Source: an uncultured Alphaproteobacteria bacterium
GTDB taxonomy: Bacteria > Pseudomonadota > Alphaproteobacteria > Methylaequorales > Methylaequoraceae
Reading direction: 5' to 3'
DNA: 64,000 bases
Assembly (NCBI GenBank): GCA_902595755.1
Contig: CACJRF010000007.1
Coordinates: 1-64,000, forward strand
Shown here: positions 17,766-27,242 of the stretch, piece by piece
How the letters are laid out: each line of letters begins with the position of its first letter
Numbering within the stretch: position 1 is the first letter of the stretch
Program-made: the position numbers and the translations under genes
The notes under the pieces: model-generated
What the model was told of the DNA's origin: nothing
Seen by the model: the letters and a program-made list of their open reading frames with translations, nothing else
Database searches by the model: none

Positions 17766-18548
17766 CTATATTTTTAACATATCCGTCGTGGAATAAAAAC
17801 CAATCTTTTGCTTTGTAATCCATACCGCAGCTCTTAGAGCCCCCTCAGAAAAAACTTTTCTATCACTAGCTATATGTGTTAACTTTATTGTTTCTCCATC
17901 CATAAAAAAATAGACAGTATGTTCTCCCACAACATTACCACCCCTTATTGATGAAAAACCGATTTCATTTTTTATCCTTACTCTATCATTATTTTGTTCT
18001 CTAAATGTAAATTTTTTAGATTTTTCATTACCCTCTTTTATTGATTCCCCAAGCGTAATTGCTGTTCCTGAAGGAATGTCTTTTTTTCTATTATGATGAA
18101 TCTCTACAATTTCAATATCAGCTAAATCAACTAAATTTTTTGAACAGGTTTTTACAATACTTTTCATCAGATTAACCCCTAAGCTCATATTAAACGATCT
18201 CAATACTTTTAGTCCTTTTATTGACTCTAAAAATTTCTTATCCTCAACCCTTGAAAAACCTGTAGTTCCAGAGATAATAGCTGGTTTATATGAAGACTTT
18301 CTAATTGTATTTAGCAGAAGAAGTGTACCTTTTGAATTAGTGAAATCAATAATTACATCAGAGCAACTAATAAGCTCTTTCACATTATTACTAACAACTA
18401 AATTTTCTTTTTTTTTACCTATGGCTTTATGACCAGAGTGTTCACATAAAAAAGCTATTTCTGTTTCTTTAAATTTTTGAGCTCTTGAAACAATATCTTT
18501 GCCCATTCTACCCTCAGAACCATAAATACCGATATTTATTTTTTTCAT
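17766..18548 (-). CDS. dapB: 4-hydroxy-tetrahydrodipicolinate reductase
   Basis: This 260-residue enzyme has the N-terminal nucleotide-binding motif IYGSEGRMGKDIV and the active-site block VEIHHNRKKDIPSGTA, which holds the catalytic His and Lys. The length is normal. It makes tetrahydrodipicolinate for lysine and for the diaminopimelate of peptidoglycan. It lies directly downstream of dnaJ (10-bp gap) at the end of the heat-shock cluster; dnaJ-dapB adjacency is seen in other alphaproteobacteria. Confidence 0.95.
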   Translation of the reverse strand: MKKINIGIYGSEGRMGKDIVSRAQKFKETEIAFLCEHSGHKAIGKKKENLVVSNNVKELISCSDVIIDFTNSKGTLLLLNTIRKSSYKPAIISGTTGFSRVEDKKFLESIKGLKVLRSFNMSLGVNLMKSIVKTCSKNLVDLADIEIVEIHHNRKKDIPSGTAITLGESIKEGNEKSKKFTFREQNNDRVRIKNEIGFSSIRGGNVVGEHTVYFFMDGETIKLTHIASDRKVFSEGALRAAVWITKQKIGFYSTTDMLKI

Positions 18549-18558
18549 AAAATTTATT

Positions 18559-19689
18559 TTAAGTTAGGCCATCCCAAAAGTCTTTAACCTTTGAAAAAAA
18601 ACCTGAACTTTCTGGACTATTATTTTGATCTAACTCTTCATTAAATTCTTTAAGTAATTTCTTCTGGTTCTCCGACAGATTCTTTGGTATCTCAACAACT
18701 ATCGTTATAATCATATCACCAAAAGAAGTTGATCTCAGGGTTGGCATTCCTTTACCATTAAGCCTAAATTGATCTCCGTTTTGAGATCCAGGGGGTACTT
18801 TTACTTTTACTCTTCCACCTGAAACTGTTGGTACTTCAACAGATCCTCCAAGTGCTGCATCAACAATTGATATTGGTACTTTACAAAAAATTTCTGTGCC
18901 ATCTCTCTCGAAAATTGAGTGATCCAACATTGTGACAAATAAATACAAGTCACCATTTGAGCCACCATTTTGGCCTACAGCTCCCTCACCAGCTAGCCTG
19001 ATTCTACTTCCGCTTTCAACACCAGCAGGTATACTAACCTCAATTTTTCTATTTCTTCTTCTTCTTCCTTCTCCATTACATGATGAGCATGGATCAGTTA
19101 TGACTTGACCAGCCCCACCACATGCAGAACAAGTTCGTTCTACTGTAAAAAATCCTTGAGAAGCTCTTGTTCTTCCAGAACCACCGCATGCACCGCAATT
19201 TTTAAGCCCATTACCTTTCTCTGAACCTAGTCCGCCACAAGGATCGCATTTAACAAGAGTGTCGAAGGATATTTCTTTTTTTATTCCTGTATAAGCCTCT
19301 CTTAAATCGATATCTACTTCATACTTGAGGTCTTGTCCTCTTTGATCTCGTTGTCTAGAAGTTCCACCTCCCCCCATATCACCAAAAAAATCTTCGAATA
19401 TATCAGAGAAACTTCCAAACCCCTCGAATCCTCCACCGAAGCCAGAGCCTCCACCACCTTGTTGCTCGAAGGCAGCATGGCCATAACTATCATATGCTTG
19501 ACGTTTTTCATTGTTAGATAAAACCTCGTAAGCCTCGGAAGCCTCTTTGAAGTTCTTTTCAGCCTCAGTGTCCCCTGGGTTTCTATCAGGATGATACTTC
19601 ATGGCCATTTTTCTGTAAGCACCTTTTATTGTTGACGAATCTGAATCCTTTGAAACTCCAAGCACATCGTAGTAATCTCTTTTAGACAT
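18559..19689 (-). CDS. dnaJ: Chaperone DnaJ
   Basis: This 376-residue full-length DnaJ has an N-terminal J domain with HPD in KYHPDRNPGD (near 32-41), a Gly/Phe-rich linker (about 76-110), and four zinc-binding repeats (CDPCGGLG, CGACGGSG, CSACGGAG, CSSCNGEG). The C-terminal substrate-binding domains follow. It delivers unfolded proteins to DnaK and stimulates its ATPase. It lies 17 bp downstream of dnaK and is probably co-transcribed with it. Confidence 0.98.
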   Translation of the reverse strand: MSKRDYYDVLGVSKDSDSSTIKGAYRKMAMKYHPDRNPGDTEAEKNFKEASEAYEVLSNNEKRQAYDSYGHAAFEQQGGGGSGFGGGFEGFGSFSDIFEDFFGDMGGGGTSRQRDQRGQDLKYEVDIDLREAYTGIKKEISFDTLVKCDPCGGLGSEKGNGLKNCGACGGSGRTRASQGFFTVERTCSACGGAGQVITDPCSSCNGEGRRRRNRKIEVSIPAGVESGSRIRLAGEGAVGQNGGSNGDLYLFVTMLDHSIFERDGTEIFCKVPISIVDAALGGSVEVPTVSGGRVKVKVPPGSQNGDQFRLNGKGMPTLRSTSFGDMIITIVVEIPKNLSENQKKLLKEFNEELDQNNSPESSGFFSKVKDFWDGLT

Positions 19690-19706
19690 TTTCTACTCTT
19701 TAATAT

Positions 19707-21686
19707 TTAGGCAGATTTTTCATTATCTTTGTCGGAACCTTTCTTTTCGGTGACATCTTCAAAATCAGCATCAACAACCTTCTCATCTTTTTGCTTAGAA
19801 GATTTACTGGCCTTTTTGTCGGATTTTCCCTTAGCTCCTGGCTTCTCATTTTTAGCTTTTTCTTTTTCTGCTTTTTCTTGAGCTTCTTTATACATAATCT
19901 CACCCAACTTCATGGAGTCCTGCATAAGAGCTTCTGTTTTCTCTTTAAGAACTGAAGTTTCTGATTTTTCATCTTTAAGAACTTCTTTTAGACCTTCTAA
20001 GGACTTTTCAATCTTCTCTTTATCTTCTTTAGGTATTTTAGTGCCATGCTCTTTTAGACTTTTTTCAGTGCTATGAACTATAGAGTCTGCGTTATTCCTT
20101 GCTTCAATTGCCTCTAGTTTCTTTTTATCAGAGTCGGCATTAGCTTCGGCATCTTTTACCATTTTTTCAATATCTTCATCGGATAACCCCCCAGAAGCTT
20201 TGATTTGGATTTGATGCTCTTTACCCGTTGCCTTATCTTTAGCAGACACTTTAACAATGCCGTTTGCATCAATATCAAATGTCACCTCAATTTGTGGGGT
20301 ACCTTTTGGTGCAGGAGGAATTCCTACGAGATCAAACTGACCAAGTAATTTATTATCCGCTGCTATTTGTCTTTCTCCTTGAAACACCCTAATAGTAACC
20401 GCAGATTGATTATCATCTGCAGTTGAGAAAGTTTGACTTTTATTAGTAGGAATTGTTGTATTTTTCTCTATCAGTTTAGTAAAAACTCCACCAAGTGTTT
20501 CGATTCCTAATGATAAAGGTGTAACATCAAGTAAGAGTACATCTTTAACATCCCCAGATAAAACGCCACCCTGGACAGCTGCACCAAGAGCTACAACTTC
20601 GTCTGGATTAACGCTTCTATTGGGGTCTTTACCAAAAAAGTTTTTAACAGCTTCTATAACCTTTGGCATTCTTGTCATACCTCCAACCAGTATGACGTCA
20701 TTTATCTCCCCAGCACTTAGGCCAGCATCTGTTAGGGCTTGCTTACATGGTTCGATCGTTTTTTCTACTAGCTCGCCAACAAGTGTTTCAAACTTTGACC
20801 TAGAAAGTTTAATATTCAAATGTTTGGGTCCTGATGCATCTGCTGTAATGAAAGGTAAATTTACTTCCGTTTGAGGTGCTGTAGATAACTCAATTTTTGC
20901 TTTTTCAGCTCCTTCTTTGAGTCTTTGTAAAGCTAGTTTATCATTTTTCAAATCTATCGATTGTTCTTTTTTAAATTCAGAAACGAAATAATCAATTAAT
21001 ACATTATCAAAGTCTTCACCACCTAATTTTGTGTCACCATTAGTGGCCTTGACCTCAAATACACCGTCACCAATTTCTAAAATTGAAATATCAAATGTAC
21101 CTCCTCCAAGGTCATAGACTGCAACCGTTCCTGTTTTCTTTTTATCTAAACCATAGGCTAATGCTGCGGCTGTTGGCTCATTAATTATCCTTTTTACATC
21201 CAAGCCAGCAATTTTGCCGGCATCTTTAGTTGCTTGCCTTTGCGCATCATTAAAATATGCCGGAACTGTTATAACCGCCTCTGTAACTTTTTTACCAAGA
21301 AACTTCTCAGCAGTTTCTTTCATTTTTTGAAGAATTTTTGCACTAATTTGACTAGGGGAATATTTCTTTTGGTCAATTTGAACCCAAGCATCCTGGTTAT
21401 CACCAGCAGCTATTTTGTATGGTAAAATTTGACTATCCTTTTTGACTGATGGGTCATCCATTCTCCTTCCTATAAGCCTTTTAATTGCAAATAGAGTTTT
21501 TTCAGGATTTGTTACAGCTTGTCTTTTAGCTGCTTGCCCCACTAATGTTTCTTCACCCTCAGTGAAAGCTACCATTGATGGCGTTGTTCTTGTTCCTTCA
21601 ACATTTTCAATTACTTTTGGGGCTTTGCCATCCATGATGGCTACGCACGAATTTGTCGTGCCAAGGTCAATACCTATAACTGTCAT
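19707..21686 (-). CDS. dnaK: Chaperone DnaK (Hsp70)
   Basis: This 659-residue Hsp70 starts with [12 protein letters not shown] and contains the phosphate-2 loop [14 protein letters not shown] and the [11 protein letters not shown] block. Its C-terminus carries the conserved DADFEDV ahead of a lysine- and serine-rich tail slightly longer than usual. It folds newly made and heat-damaged proteins with DnaJ and GrpE. The 144-bp gap to grpE contains a strong hairpin in what would be the dnaK leader. I see no CIRCE element there, so control is more likely through the heat-shock sigma factor than through HrcA. Confidence 0.98.
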   Translation of the reverse strand: MTVIGIDLGTTNSCVAIMDGKAPKVIENVEGTRTTPSMVAFTEGEETLVGQAAKRQAVTNPEKTLFAIKRLIGRRMDDPSVKKDSQILPYKIAAGDNQDAWVQIDQKKYSPSQISAKILQKMKETAEKFLGKKVTEAVITVPAYFNDAQRQATKDAGKIAGLDVKRIINEPTAAALAYGLDKKKTGTVAVYDLGGGTFDISILEIGDGVFEVKATNGDTKLGGEDFDNVLIDYFVSEFKKEQSIDLKNDKLALQRLKEGAEKAKIELSTAPQTEVNLPFITADASGPKHLNIKLSRSKFETLVGELVEKTIEPCKQALTDAGLSAGEINDVILVGGMTRMPKVIEAVKNFFGKDPNRSVNPDEVVALGAAVQGGVLSGDVKDVLLLDVTPLSLGIETLGGVFTKLIEKNTTIPTNKSQTFSTADDNQSAVTIRVFQGERQIAADNKLLGQFDLVGIPPAPKGTPQIEVTFDIDANGIVKVSAKDKATGKEHQIQIKASGGLSDEDIEKMVKDAEANADSDKKKLEAIEARNNADSIVHSTEKSLKEHGTKIPKEDKEKIEKSLEGLKEVLKDEKSETSVLKEKTEALMQDSMKLGEIMYKEAQEKAEKEKAKNEKPGAKGKSDKKASKSSKQKDEKVVDADFEDVTEKKGSDKDNEKSA

Positions 21687-21723
21687 AATACGCTCCTTTT
21701 CTTCCGTGTTGGACAGATACCTT

Positions 21724-21747
21724 CAGTGACCCTTTAAGGCGTCACCG
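21724..21747 (-). other. Hairpin in the dnaK leader
   Basis: On the minus strand, CGGTGAC (21747-21741) pairs with GTCACTG (21730-21724), with one G-T pair and an inner CCTT/AAGG extension separated by a single bulged G. The structure lies about 38 nt before the dnaK start codon, so it would be in the messenger leader if transcription starts in the upstream AT-rich region. It could be an RNA thermometer element, a processing site, or a weak attenuator. There is no T-run after it, so it is not a classical terminator. Confidence 0.5.
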
Positions 21748-21830
21748 AGATTATTAATAAAGCTAGTTTGTTATAATATATTTTCAATAAAAAAATCAAG
21801 TGAAAAAAACTCAATTTTTAAACTAATTCG

Positions 21831-22433
21831 TTATTGTTCACTTGAATTATCTTTTTTTTCTTCAGGACCTTTTGAAACAGTTACCATTGCTGGTCTCAAT
21901 AACCTGTTCGCAATCTTATATCCTTTTTGCATTTCCTCTATGATAGCACCTGATTTCTTATCACTATTCTTATACGAAACGGCCTGGTGGAGCTCTGGAT
22001 CAAAAACCTCATTCATTGACTCAAACGGTTTTACACCATTTCTCTCAAATACAACATGCATTTCCTTCTCAACAGATTCAAGACCTACAACTAAATTTTT
22101 CAGTACTGTAGATTTTTCAAGGTCATTTTTAGGAATCGAATGAATTGCCCTTTGAAAGTTATCAGAGACTGTTAAGATATCTAATGAAAAGTTTTTAATT
22201 GCAAACTTATGGCTATCGCTTAACTCTTGCTCATGCCTCTTTCTCAAATTATCATTTTCAGCAAGTTCTCTTAATAACTTATCTTCAACATTTTTAAGTT
22301 TTGTTTTTAGTTCTTCAATTACTTTTTTATCTTGATTCTTTTGTATTTTTTTATCTGATACTTTGATCTGAGAATCCTTTTTTTCTGTTTTATTTTTTTG
22401 TTCTGCTTGTTTTGTGTCTTTCATTTCACTCAT
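21831..22433 (-). CDS. grpE: Nucleotide exchange factor GrpE
   Basis: This 200-residue protein begins with a charged Lys/Glu/Gln tail and long coiled coil (about residues 35-85), followed by the GrpE core. Conserved features are ENDNLRKRHEQE and the C-terminal GYKIANRLLRPAMVTVSKG. It releases ADP from DnaK. It lies 9 bp downstream of hrcA and is the second gene of the minus-strand heat-shock run. Confidence 0.95.
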   Translation of the reverse strand: MSEMKDTKQAEQKNKTEKKDSQIKVSDKKIQKNQDKKVIEELKTKLKNVEDKLLRELAENDNLRKRHEQELSDSHKFAIKNFSLDILTVSDNFQRAIHSIPKNDLEKSTVLKNLVVGLESVEKEMHVVFERNGVKPFESMNEVFDPELHQAVSYKNSDKKSGAIIEEMQKGYKIANRLLRPAMVTVSKGPEEKKDNSSEQ

Positions 22434-22442
22434 AAAAACTCC

Positions 22443-23543
22443 TTATTTTATTTCAAGTTTTTCGCTTATTAATTTTGCTGTATAATCCACGACGGGAATA
22501 ATCTTTGCGTAATTAATTCTCATAGGTCCTATGACTCCAATTGCACCAATGATCTCTTTATCCTGATTTTTAAAAGGACTTATAATCGTAGAACAATCAG
22601 TTAAACCAAAGAGATTGTTTTCTGAACCAATATAGATCTGAAGACCCTCTGCTGTTTGTGTTTCTTCAATAATACCCATCAAGTTCTTTTTATTTTCTAG
22701 CTCCTCAATTAAAACTCTCACATCCTCTAGCTGCTCTAAAGCCTTAACATCTTCTAAAAGTTTAGAAGTACCTGTAACTATTAATTTACTTTTTTTAGTA
22801 GCATCATCCCAACAAGCAAAACCTTCGTCAATTAACTTCCTCGAAGCTTTATCAATTCTTATTTTATCACTTTTTATCTGCTCTTTGATTAACTTCTTGC
22901 TTTCAAGAAGACTCTTTCCTTTGGTGATAGAGTTTAAGTAATTTGTTATTTCAATCAAAAGTGAACTCGGAAGGCCTTTAGGAATTTTTATTATTCTATT
23001 TTCTATCATCCCATTCTCAGTAACAAGAATTACTAGGGCTTTATCATTACTAACAGGAACAAATTCAATATGTTTTAATCTTCCACCTATTTTTGGAGCA
23101 ACCACTATACCAGCACAATCTGATAACCCTGAAAGTAATTCACTTGCATTATTACATAAATCCTCGATATTTTTTTGATCGTTATTTATTGTCTTTTTTA
23201 TTTCTTCACATTCATTATTTTTTATTCTACCAACTTGAAGTAGTCCATCGACAAAAAACCTTAAACCCAAATCAGTTGGAACTCTCCCAGCAGATGTGTG
23301 GTTTGATTTTAATAATCCAGATTCTTGTAAATCAAACATAACATTTCGTATCGAAGCTGGAGAAAGTTGTTCATCCATTTTAAAAGATAATTTTCTGGAA
23401 CCAACGGGATTTCCAGTTTTTAAAAAATCATCGACAATAAGTGAAAAAATTTCTTTAGATCTAGCATTTAGGTCTTGTAAATGCGATGGCAAAGATTTGT
23501 TAAAATTATTTTTTACTATCTTTAGATTGTTTGTTAGTTTCAT
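22443..23543 (-). CDS. hrcA: Heat-inducible transcription repressor HrcA
   Basis: With the ATG at 23543 the protein is 366 residues and begins MKLTNNLKIVK; an upstream ATG adds eight mostly isoleucine residues (MSCIIIII) and is less likely. The N-terminal winged helix includes LNARSKEIFSLIVDDFLKTG and PVGSRKLS, followed by SPASIRNVMFDLQE and HTSAGRVPTDLG, all diagnostic of HrcA. HrcA normally represses chaperonin genes through CIRCE inverted repeats. I see no such repeat beside this cluster, so its targets (probably groESL) should lie elsewhere. Confidence 0.93.
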   Translation of the reverse strand: MKLTNNLKIVKNNFNKSLPSHLQDLNARSKEIFSLIVDDFLKTGNPVGSRKLSFKMDEQLSPASIRNVMFDLQESGLLKSNHTSAGRVPTDLGLRFFVDGLLQVGRIKNNECEEIKKTINNDQKNIEDLCNNASELLSGLSDCAGIVVAPKIGGRLKHIEFVPVSNDKALVILVTENGMIENRIIKIPKGLPSSLLIEITNYLNSITKGKSLLESKKLIKEQIKSDKIRIDKASRKLIDEGFACWDDATKKSKLIVTGTSKLLEDVKALEQLEDVRVLIEELENKKNLMGIIEETQTAEGLQIYIGSENNLFGLTDCSTIISPFKNQDKEIIGAIGVIGPMRINYAKIIPVVDYTAKLISEKLEIK

Positions 23544-23582
23544 AATAATAATTATTATACATGACAATAACTAGAATATGAA

Positions 23583-24296
23583 ATGAGAAAATTCAATAGA
23601 AAAAATTTTGAGACACGAGAAATATCAATTCAAAAAAATTTTGTTGAGAATTCAGATGGTTCTTGTTTAATTTGTTTTGGCAAAACAAAGGTAATTTGTA
23701 CTGCTATGATAGACAATGATGTTCCTAGCTGGCTAAAAGGGAAAGGAACAGGGTGGGTTACTGCTGAATATGGAATGCTTCCTGGTTCCACCTCTTCAAG
23801 AAATAGAAGAGAATCAAAAGTAGGTAAACAAACTGGTCGGACAACAGAAATACAGCGACTTATTGGTAGATCACTTCGATCTGTTATTGATTTATATTCC
23901 TTAGGTGAAAAATCAATTGTAGTTGATTGTGATGTTATTCAAGCAGATGGGGGAACAAGAACTGCAAGTATCACAGGAGGCTTTGTCGCTTTAAGTTTAG
24001 CAACAAAGAAATATATGACTTCAAATAAATCTATTCACAATCCAATAAAGGATTATGTTGCTGCTATTTCATGTGGCATTGTAAAAAATCAAGTCCTAGT
24101 TGATCTTGATTACTCGGAGGATTCAATTGCTGAAGTAGATGCAAATTTTGTTATAACTCAAAAATCTGGTTTCTCAGAGGTACAAGCTACTGGAGAGGAG
24201 AATACCTTTAATAAAAATGAACTTTTAGAAATGATGGAAAAGGTTGAATTAGTCTCAGAAAAGATCTTTAAAATCCAAAAAGATGCGCTTGAGTAA
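23583..24296 (+). CDS. rph: Ribonuclease PH
   Basis: This 237-residue exoribonuclease trims tRNA 3' ends using phosphate. It has the family's WVTAEYGMLPGST block (near residues 58-70), the arginine-rich R-x-TEIQRLIGRSLR (about 86-100), and VDCDVIQADGGTRTASITGG (about 115-134). The gene is divergent from hrcA with about 39 bp between starts and overlaps rdgB by 14 bp. The hrcA-rph divergent pair followed by rdgB is a familiar alphaproteobacterial arrangement. Confidence 0.96.
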   Translation: MRKFNRKNFETREISIQKNFVENSDGSCLICFGKTKVICTAMIDNDVPSWLKGKGTGWVTAEYGMLPGSTSSRNRRESKVGKQTGRTTEIQRLIGRSLRSVIDLYSLGEKSIVVDCDVIQADGGTRTASITGGFVALSLATKKYMTSNKSIHNPIKDYVAAISCGIVKNQVLVDLDYSEDSIAEVDANFVITQKSGFSEVQATGEENTFNKNELLEMMEKVELVSEKIFKIQKDALE

Positions 24297-24894
24297 TTAT
24301 CTTATCAAAGAAAAAAAAATAGTTGTAGCAACTCACAATAAGGGAAAGATCGAGGAGTTCAGGGTTCTATTTTCAAAATATAAAATTCAGATAATTACAT
24401 CCGAAGACTTAAATATAAATGATGTAGAAGAGACCGGAAAAACCTTCGAAGAAAATTCAATCATAAAGGTCAAAACAATCCCGAATGATTACCTAGCAAT
24501 TGCAGATGACTCCGGCTTATGTGTAAAGATTTTAAATCAGGAGCCCGGAATATTTTCTGCGCGCTATGCAAAAAAATGTGGTGGGTGGAATGAAGCAATG
24601 AAAAAAATTTACTCAAGAGTAGAAACGAAACAAAATCCTGATTTTTCTGCTAAATTTGTTAGTTGTTTGTCATTAAAATTTCATGATGGAAAAATATTTA
24701 CTTACAACGGTGAAATACAAGGGAAAATTACGTGGCCACCAAAAGGTGATAACGGCTTTGGCTATGATCCGTTTTTCATTCCAACTGATAAAAATCAAAC
24801 ATATGGTGAGGTTGAATATAGCAAAAAAGTCCTTACAGACCATAGAAGTGTGGCATTCAAAAAACTTGCTAAAATTCATTTAAAGAACAACTAG
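24283..24894 (+). CDS. rdgB: Non-canonical purine NTP pyrophosphatase (RdgB/HAM1)
   Basis: This 203-residue protein has the N-terminal VATHNKGKIEEF motif, the metal-site LAIADDSGLCV, EPGIFSARYA, and the C-terminal GDNGFGYDPFF. It hydrolyses ITP, dITP and XTP to keep them out of RNA and DNA. It overlaps rph at its start. Its last 26 bp overlap the end of the convergent LpoA-like gene, so both genes share sequence at their 3' ends. Confidence 0.95.
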   Translation: MRLSNYLIKEKKIVVATHNKGKIEEFRVLFSKYKIQIITSEDLNINDVEETGKTFEENSIIKVKTIPNDYLAIADDSGLCVKILNQEPGIFSARYAKKCGGWNEAMKKIYSRVETKQNPDFSAKFVSCLSLKFHDGKIFTYNGEIQGKITWPPKGDNGFGYDPFFIPTDKNQTYGEVEYSKKVLTDHRSVAFKKLAKIHLKNN

Positions 24895-26680
24895 AAATGT
24901 TTATAACTTCATTATTTTTTAAAACTTTTTTTAGATATGTTTCTCTTTTAAGTAAACCGGAACTAATTTTACTATTACTGAATTCTCCTGCATAAACCTT
25001 ATTACTTTCTTCAACGTCTTGATATTGATTTACTAGATCAATCAGATCGTATATATAGAAGTTAAAGGATAATGGGTCTTTGGAAAAAATTTCGTTAAAA
25101 TCTGTTTTAAAATTCTCTGGTTTATTTTTTAGGCTAGTTACATAAAAGCTACCTTCAAAAACTTTATCAATCTTATTGGTGTCCTCCCAAAGACTTGTTC
25201 CGTATATAAATGTATTTTGAGAATTGATATCGTAAAAGGCTAAATGAGATAATACTTCCACAAGTTTATCACCTTGTGAAGCCACGACTACTGCGTCATA
25301 TGGAACATCTAAAGTAAGTTGCTTCTCAAGGTTTTTTAGTTGAAAATCTTTTTCTTTTTTATTAATTGAATTATCGTTTTTTACTCTTTTAATTTCCTCA
25401 TCTAATCTAATCCTTCTACTTTCATATCTGCTTAAAATTTTAATTTCATTGTTTAAATCCACAGAATCTGTTAATTCAAAATATTCAAATTTTATTTGAT
25501 TTTCTTGATCATTTTGAAATTTTCTAAAGCCATCTTGAATAACTTGACCATATTTATTTCTTGGGAAGACTAAAAGCACCTTTTCAAGGTCATTTTCTAT
25601 TAAATTCTGCCTTATACATGCAATCTGATCATCGGGATTTTCACCCGAAACTATAACATTATCTGAAACATTCGAAAAATCTGGGGAAAGACTGAAGAAT
25701 TTTGCATCCTCATTAGAAAAAAAACTATTAAGTTCTTTAGTTTCATCCGAGAATATTGGTCCAATAAATAATTTTATTCCCTCATCTAGACCTTCCTTTG
25801 CCGCCTTAACAGCTCCTGAAGGCTCACCTTTAGTATCATAAATCTTAAAAATTAGATTATTTGGCTTGGTACTCATGCTGTATCTCAAGGAATTCATAAC
25901 CAAGTCCCCTGCTGCCTTTTTATCTCCTGTTAAAGGAAGAAGCATCCCAACTTTCAAAAACTTTGCTTTTGAGATATCTTCTTTTTCTCTCTCATCTTCT
26001 TTTTTTCTATAAAAAGCTAAATCTTCTTCTTCATTTTTATTTACATTAGATATGATATTTATCTTGGAAGAAACTTCTCTTTCTGTAATATCGTCTTTTG
26101 CATTGGTATTTGAAATTTTTTTCTGGTTCTCTCTTGACCGGTCACTTTCCTCCATTTTATCTTTTGGTTTTTCTGAAAGATCATTTTTTATTATTTTAGT
26201 CTGCTTAAAAACTGGTTTTATTTTGTCTTTTTTTTCTTTTAAATTTTCTTTTGAAACTTTTTGTTCAGGTTTTATTTTTAACTGTTCTTTGTTAAGCGGA
26301 TCGACTTCATCTGAGTCGTCATCAAACAAATCAAAGAAAAAACTAATTATATCGCTTTTTTCTTTTCTTGCCTCACCGATAACACTAATATCAGATAGAT
26401 TTAAATTACCACTTTTTTTTGCCTTTTTATTTTTATCGACTTTGACATTTAAATCATTTTTAAATGAACTTTCCTCTTTTTTAGAATCCAAAACTTCTTT
26501 ATCTTTAACTACTTTTTCTGGAATCTCTTGACTTGAAAAAATATTAAAATTTTTGCTTGATTCACAACTTAAAATATTAAATAGCATTAATAGAGGAAAA
26601 ATCCTTAATAATACGATAAACTTAAAGTAGTTAAAATTTATTAAATATATGCTCAAAAAAGTCCTTATATTTTGTTTCAT
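24869..26680 (-). CDS. LpoA-like lipoprotein with a periplasmic-binding fold (penicillin-binding protein activator)
   Basis: With the ATG at 26680 the protein is 603 residues. It has an N-terminal hydrophobic segment ending in the lipobox ILSC and then about 200 residues of highly charged Lys/Glu/Asp/Ser-rich linker. A type-1 periplasmic-binding domain (about residues 240-600) begins LKVGMLLPLTGDKKAAG. This matches the alphaproteobacterial penicillin-binding protein activators, outer-membrane lipoproteins that stimulate peptidoglycan synthases. The start is uncertain: even the chosen one overlaps the start of divergent lolA by 32 bp, and a further upstream ATG would overlap more. Confidence 0.75.
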   Translation of the reverse strand: MKQNIRTFLSIYLINFNYFKFIVLLRIFPLLMLFNILSCESSKNFNIFSSQEIPEKVVKDKEVLDSKKEESSFKNDLNVKVDKNKKAKKSGNLNLSDISVIGEARKEKSDIISFFFDLFDDDSDEVDPLNKEQLKIKPEQKVSKENLKEKKDKIKPVFKQTKIIKNDLSEKPKDKMEESDRSRENQKKISNTNAKDDITEREVSSKINIISNVNKNEEEDLAFYRKKEDEREKEDISKAKFLKVGMLLPLTGDKKAAGDLVMNSLRYSMSTKPNNLIFKIYDTKGEPSGAVKAAKEGLDEGIKLFIGPIFSDETKELNSFFSNEDAKFFSLSPDFSNVSDNVIVSGENPDDQIACIRQNLIENDLEKVLLVFPRNKYGQVIQDGFRKFQNDQENQIKFEYFELTDSVDLNNEIKILSRYESRRIRLDEEIKRVKNDNSINKKEKDFQLKNLEKQLTLDVPYDAVVVASQGDKLVEVLSHLAFYDINSQNTFIYGTSLWEDTNKIDKVFEGSFYVTSLKNKPENFKTDFNEIFSKDPLSFNFYIYDLIDLVNQYQDVEESNKVYAGEFSNSKISSGLLKRETYLKKVLKNNEVINISSCSLNEF

Positions 26681-27242
26681 TATATTTCTATATAATAAAA
26701 GTTTTAGTGATGTAAATACAGATAAAATTATCAATTATCTAAGTAGCTTTGACACATTAAAGTCAAATTTCATTCAAGTAAATAGTAATGGCGATATTCT
26801 TACTGGTAAAGTGGCACTAATTCGTCCTGGAAAATTTAGAGTTGAGTATAACGAAATATCTGTGTTGATCATTTCCGATGGTAGAAAAGTTGCGGTAATA
26901 AATAGAGATATAAAAAACATAAGCTTTTATAGTCTAAAAGATTTACCTGCAAGTATGATTCTATTTAAAGATATTTCACTTAATAATATACATTTACTTA
27001 AAAGTAAAAACTTAGAGAACAGAATTGAAATTACATTTAGTACAAATAAAAAGAAAGATGATGAAAAAATTCATATTACTTTCGAAAAACAACCTCTTAT
27101 AATGAAAAAATGGGAAATCGATCGGCTAGACAATAATAAAACTGAGATAATGTTTAATAATCTTTTACTGGATAATGAAATTGACTTAAAATTGTTTGAT
27201 ATTGAAAGAGAAGATCCAAGAATTATCCCCTGGAAAAACTAG
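26649..27242 (+). CDS. lolA: Outer-membrane lipoprotein carrier protein LolA
   Basis: This 197-residue periplasmic protein has a clear signal peptide (MLKKVLIFCFIIFLYNKSFS). The LolA fold follows, with FIQVNSNGDILTGKVALIRPGKFRVEY (split in the family as the two conserved strands around residues 42-68) and ISDGRKVAVINRD. It ferries lipoproteins from LolCDE to the outer membrane, fitting its lipoprotein-encoding neighbour. No other in-frame ATG is near, so the start is firm. It overlaps the divergent LpoA-like gene at its start and the convergent regulator gene by 4 bp at its end. Confidence 0.9.
   Translation: MLKKVLIFCFIIFLYNKSFSDVNTDKIINYLSSFDTLKSNFIQVNSNGDILTGKVALIRPGKFRVEYNEISVLIISDGRKVAVINRDIKNISFYSLKDLPASMILFKDISLNNIHLLKSKNLENRIEITFSTNKKKDDEKIHITFEKQPLIMKKWEIDRLDNNKTEIMFNNLLLDNEIDLKLFDIEREDPRIIPWKN

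Noticed and set aside
21687-21830. CIRCE operator upstream of dnaK
   Set aside because: No TTAGCACTC / GAGTGCTAA repeat is present; the inverted repeat seen has a different sequence and a short loop.
26052-26531. 159-codon plus-strand open frame opposite the LpoA-like gene
   Set aside because: It mirrors the low-complexity charged linker of the real gene; the translation is Phe/Ser-rich with no domain and no ribosome site.
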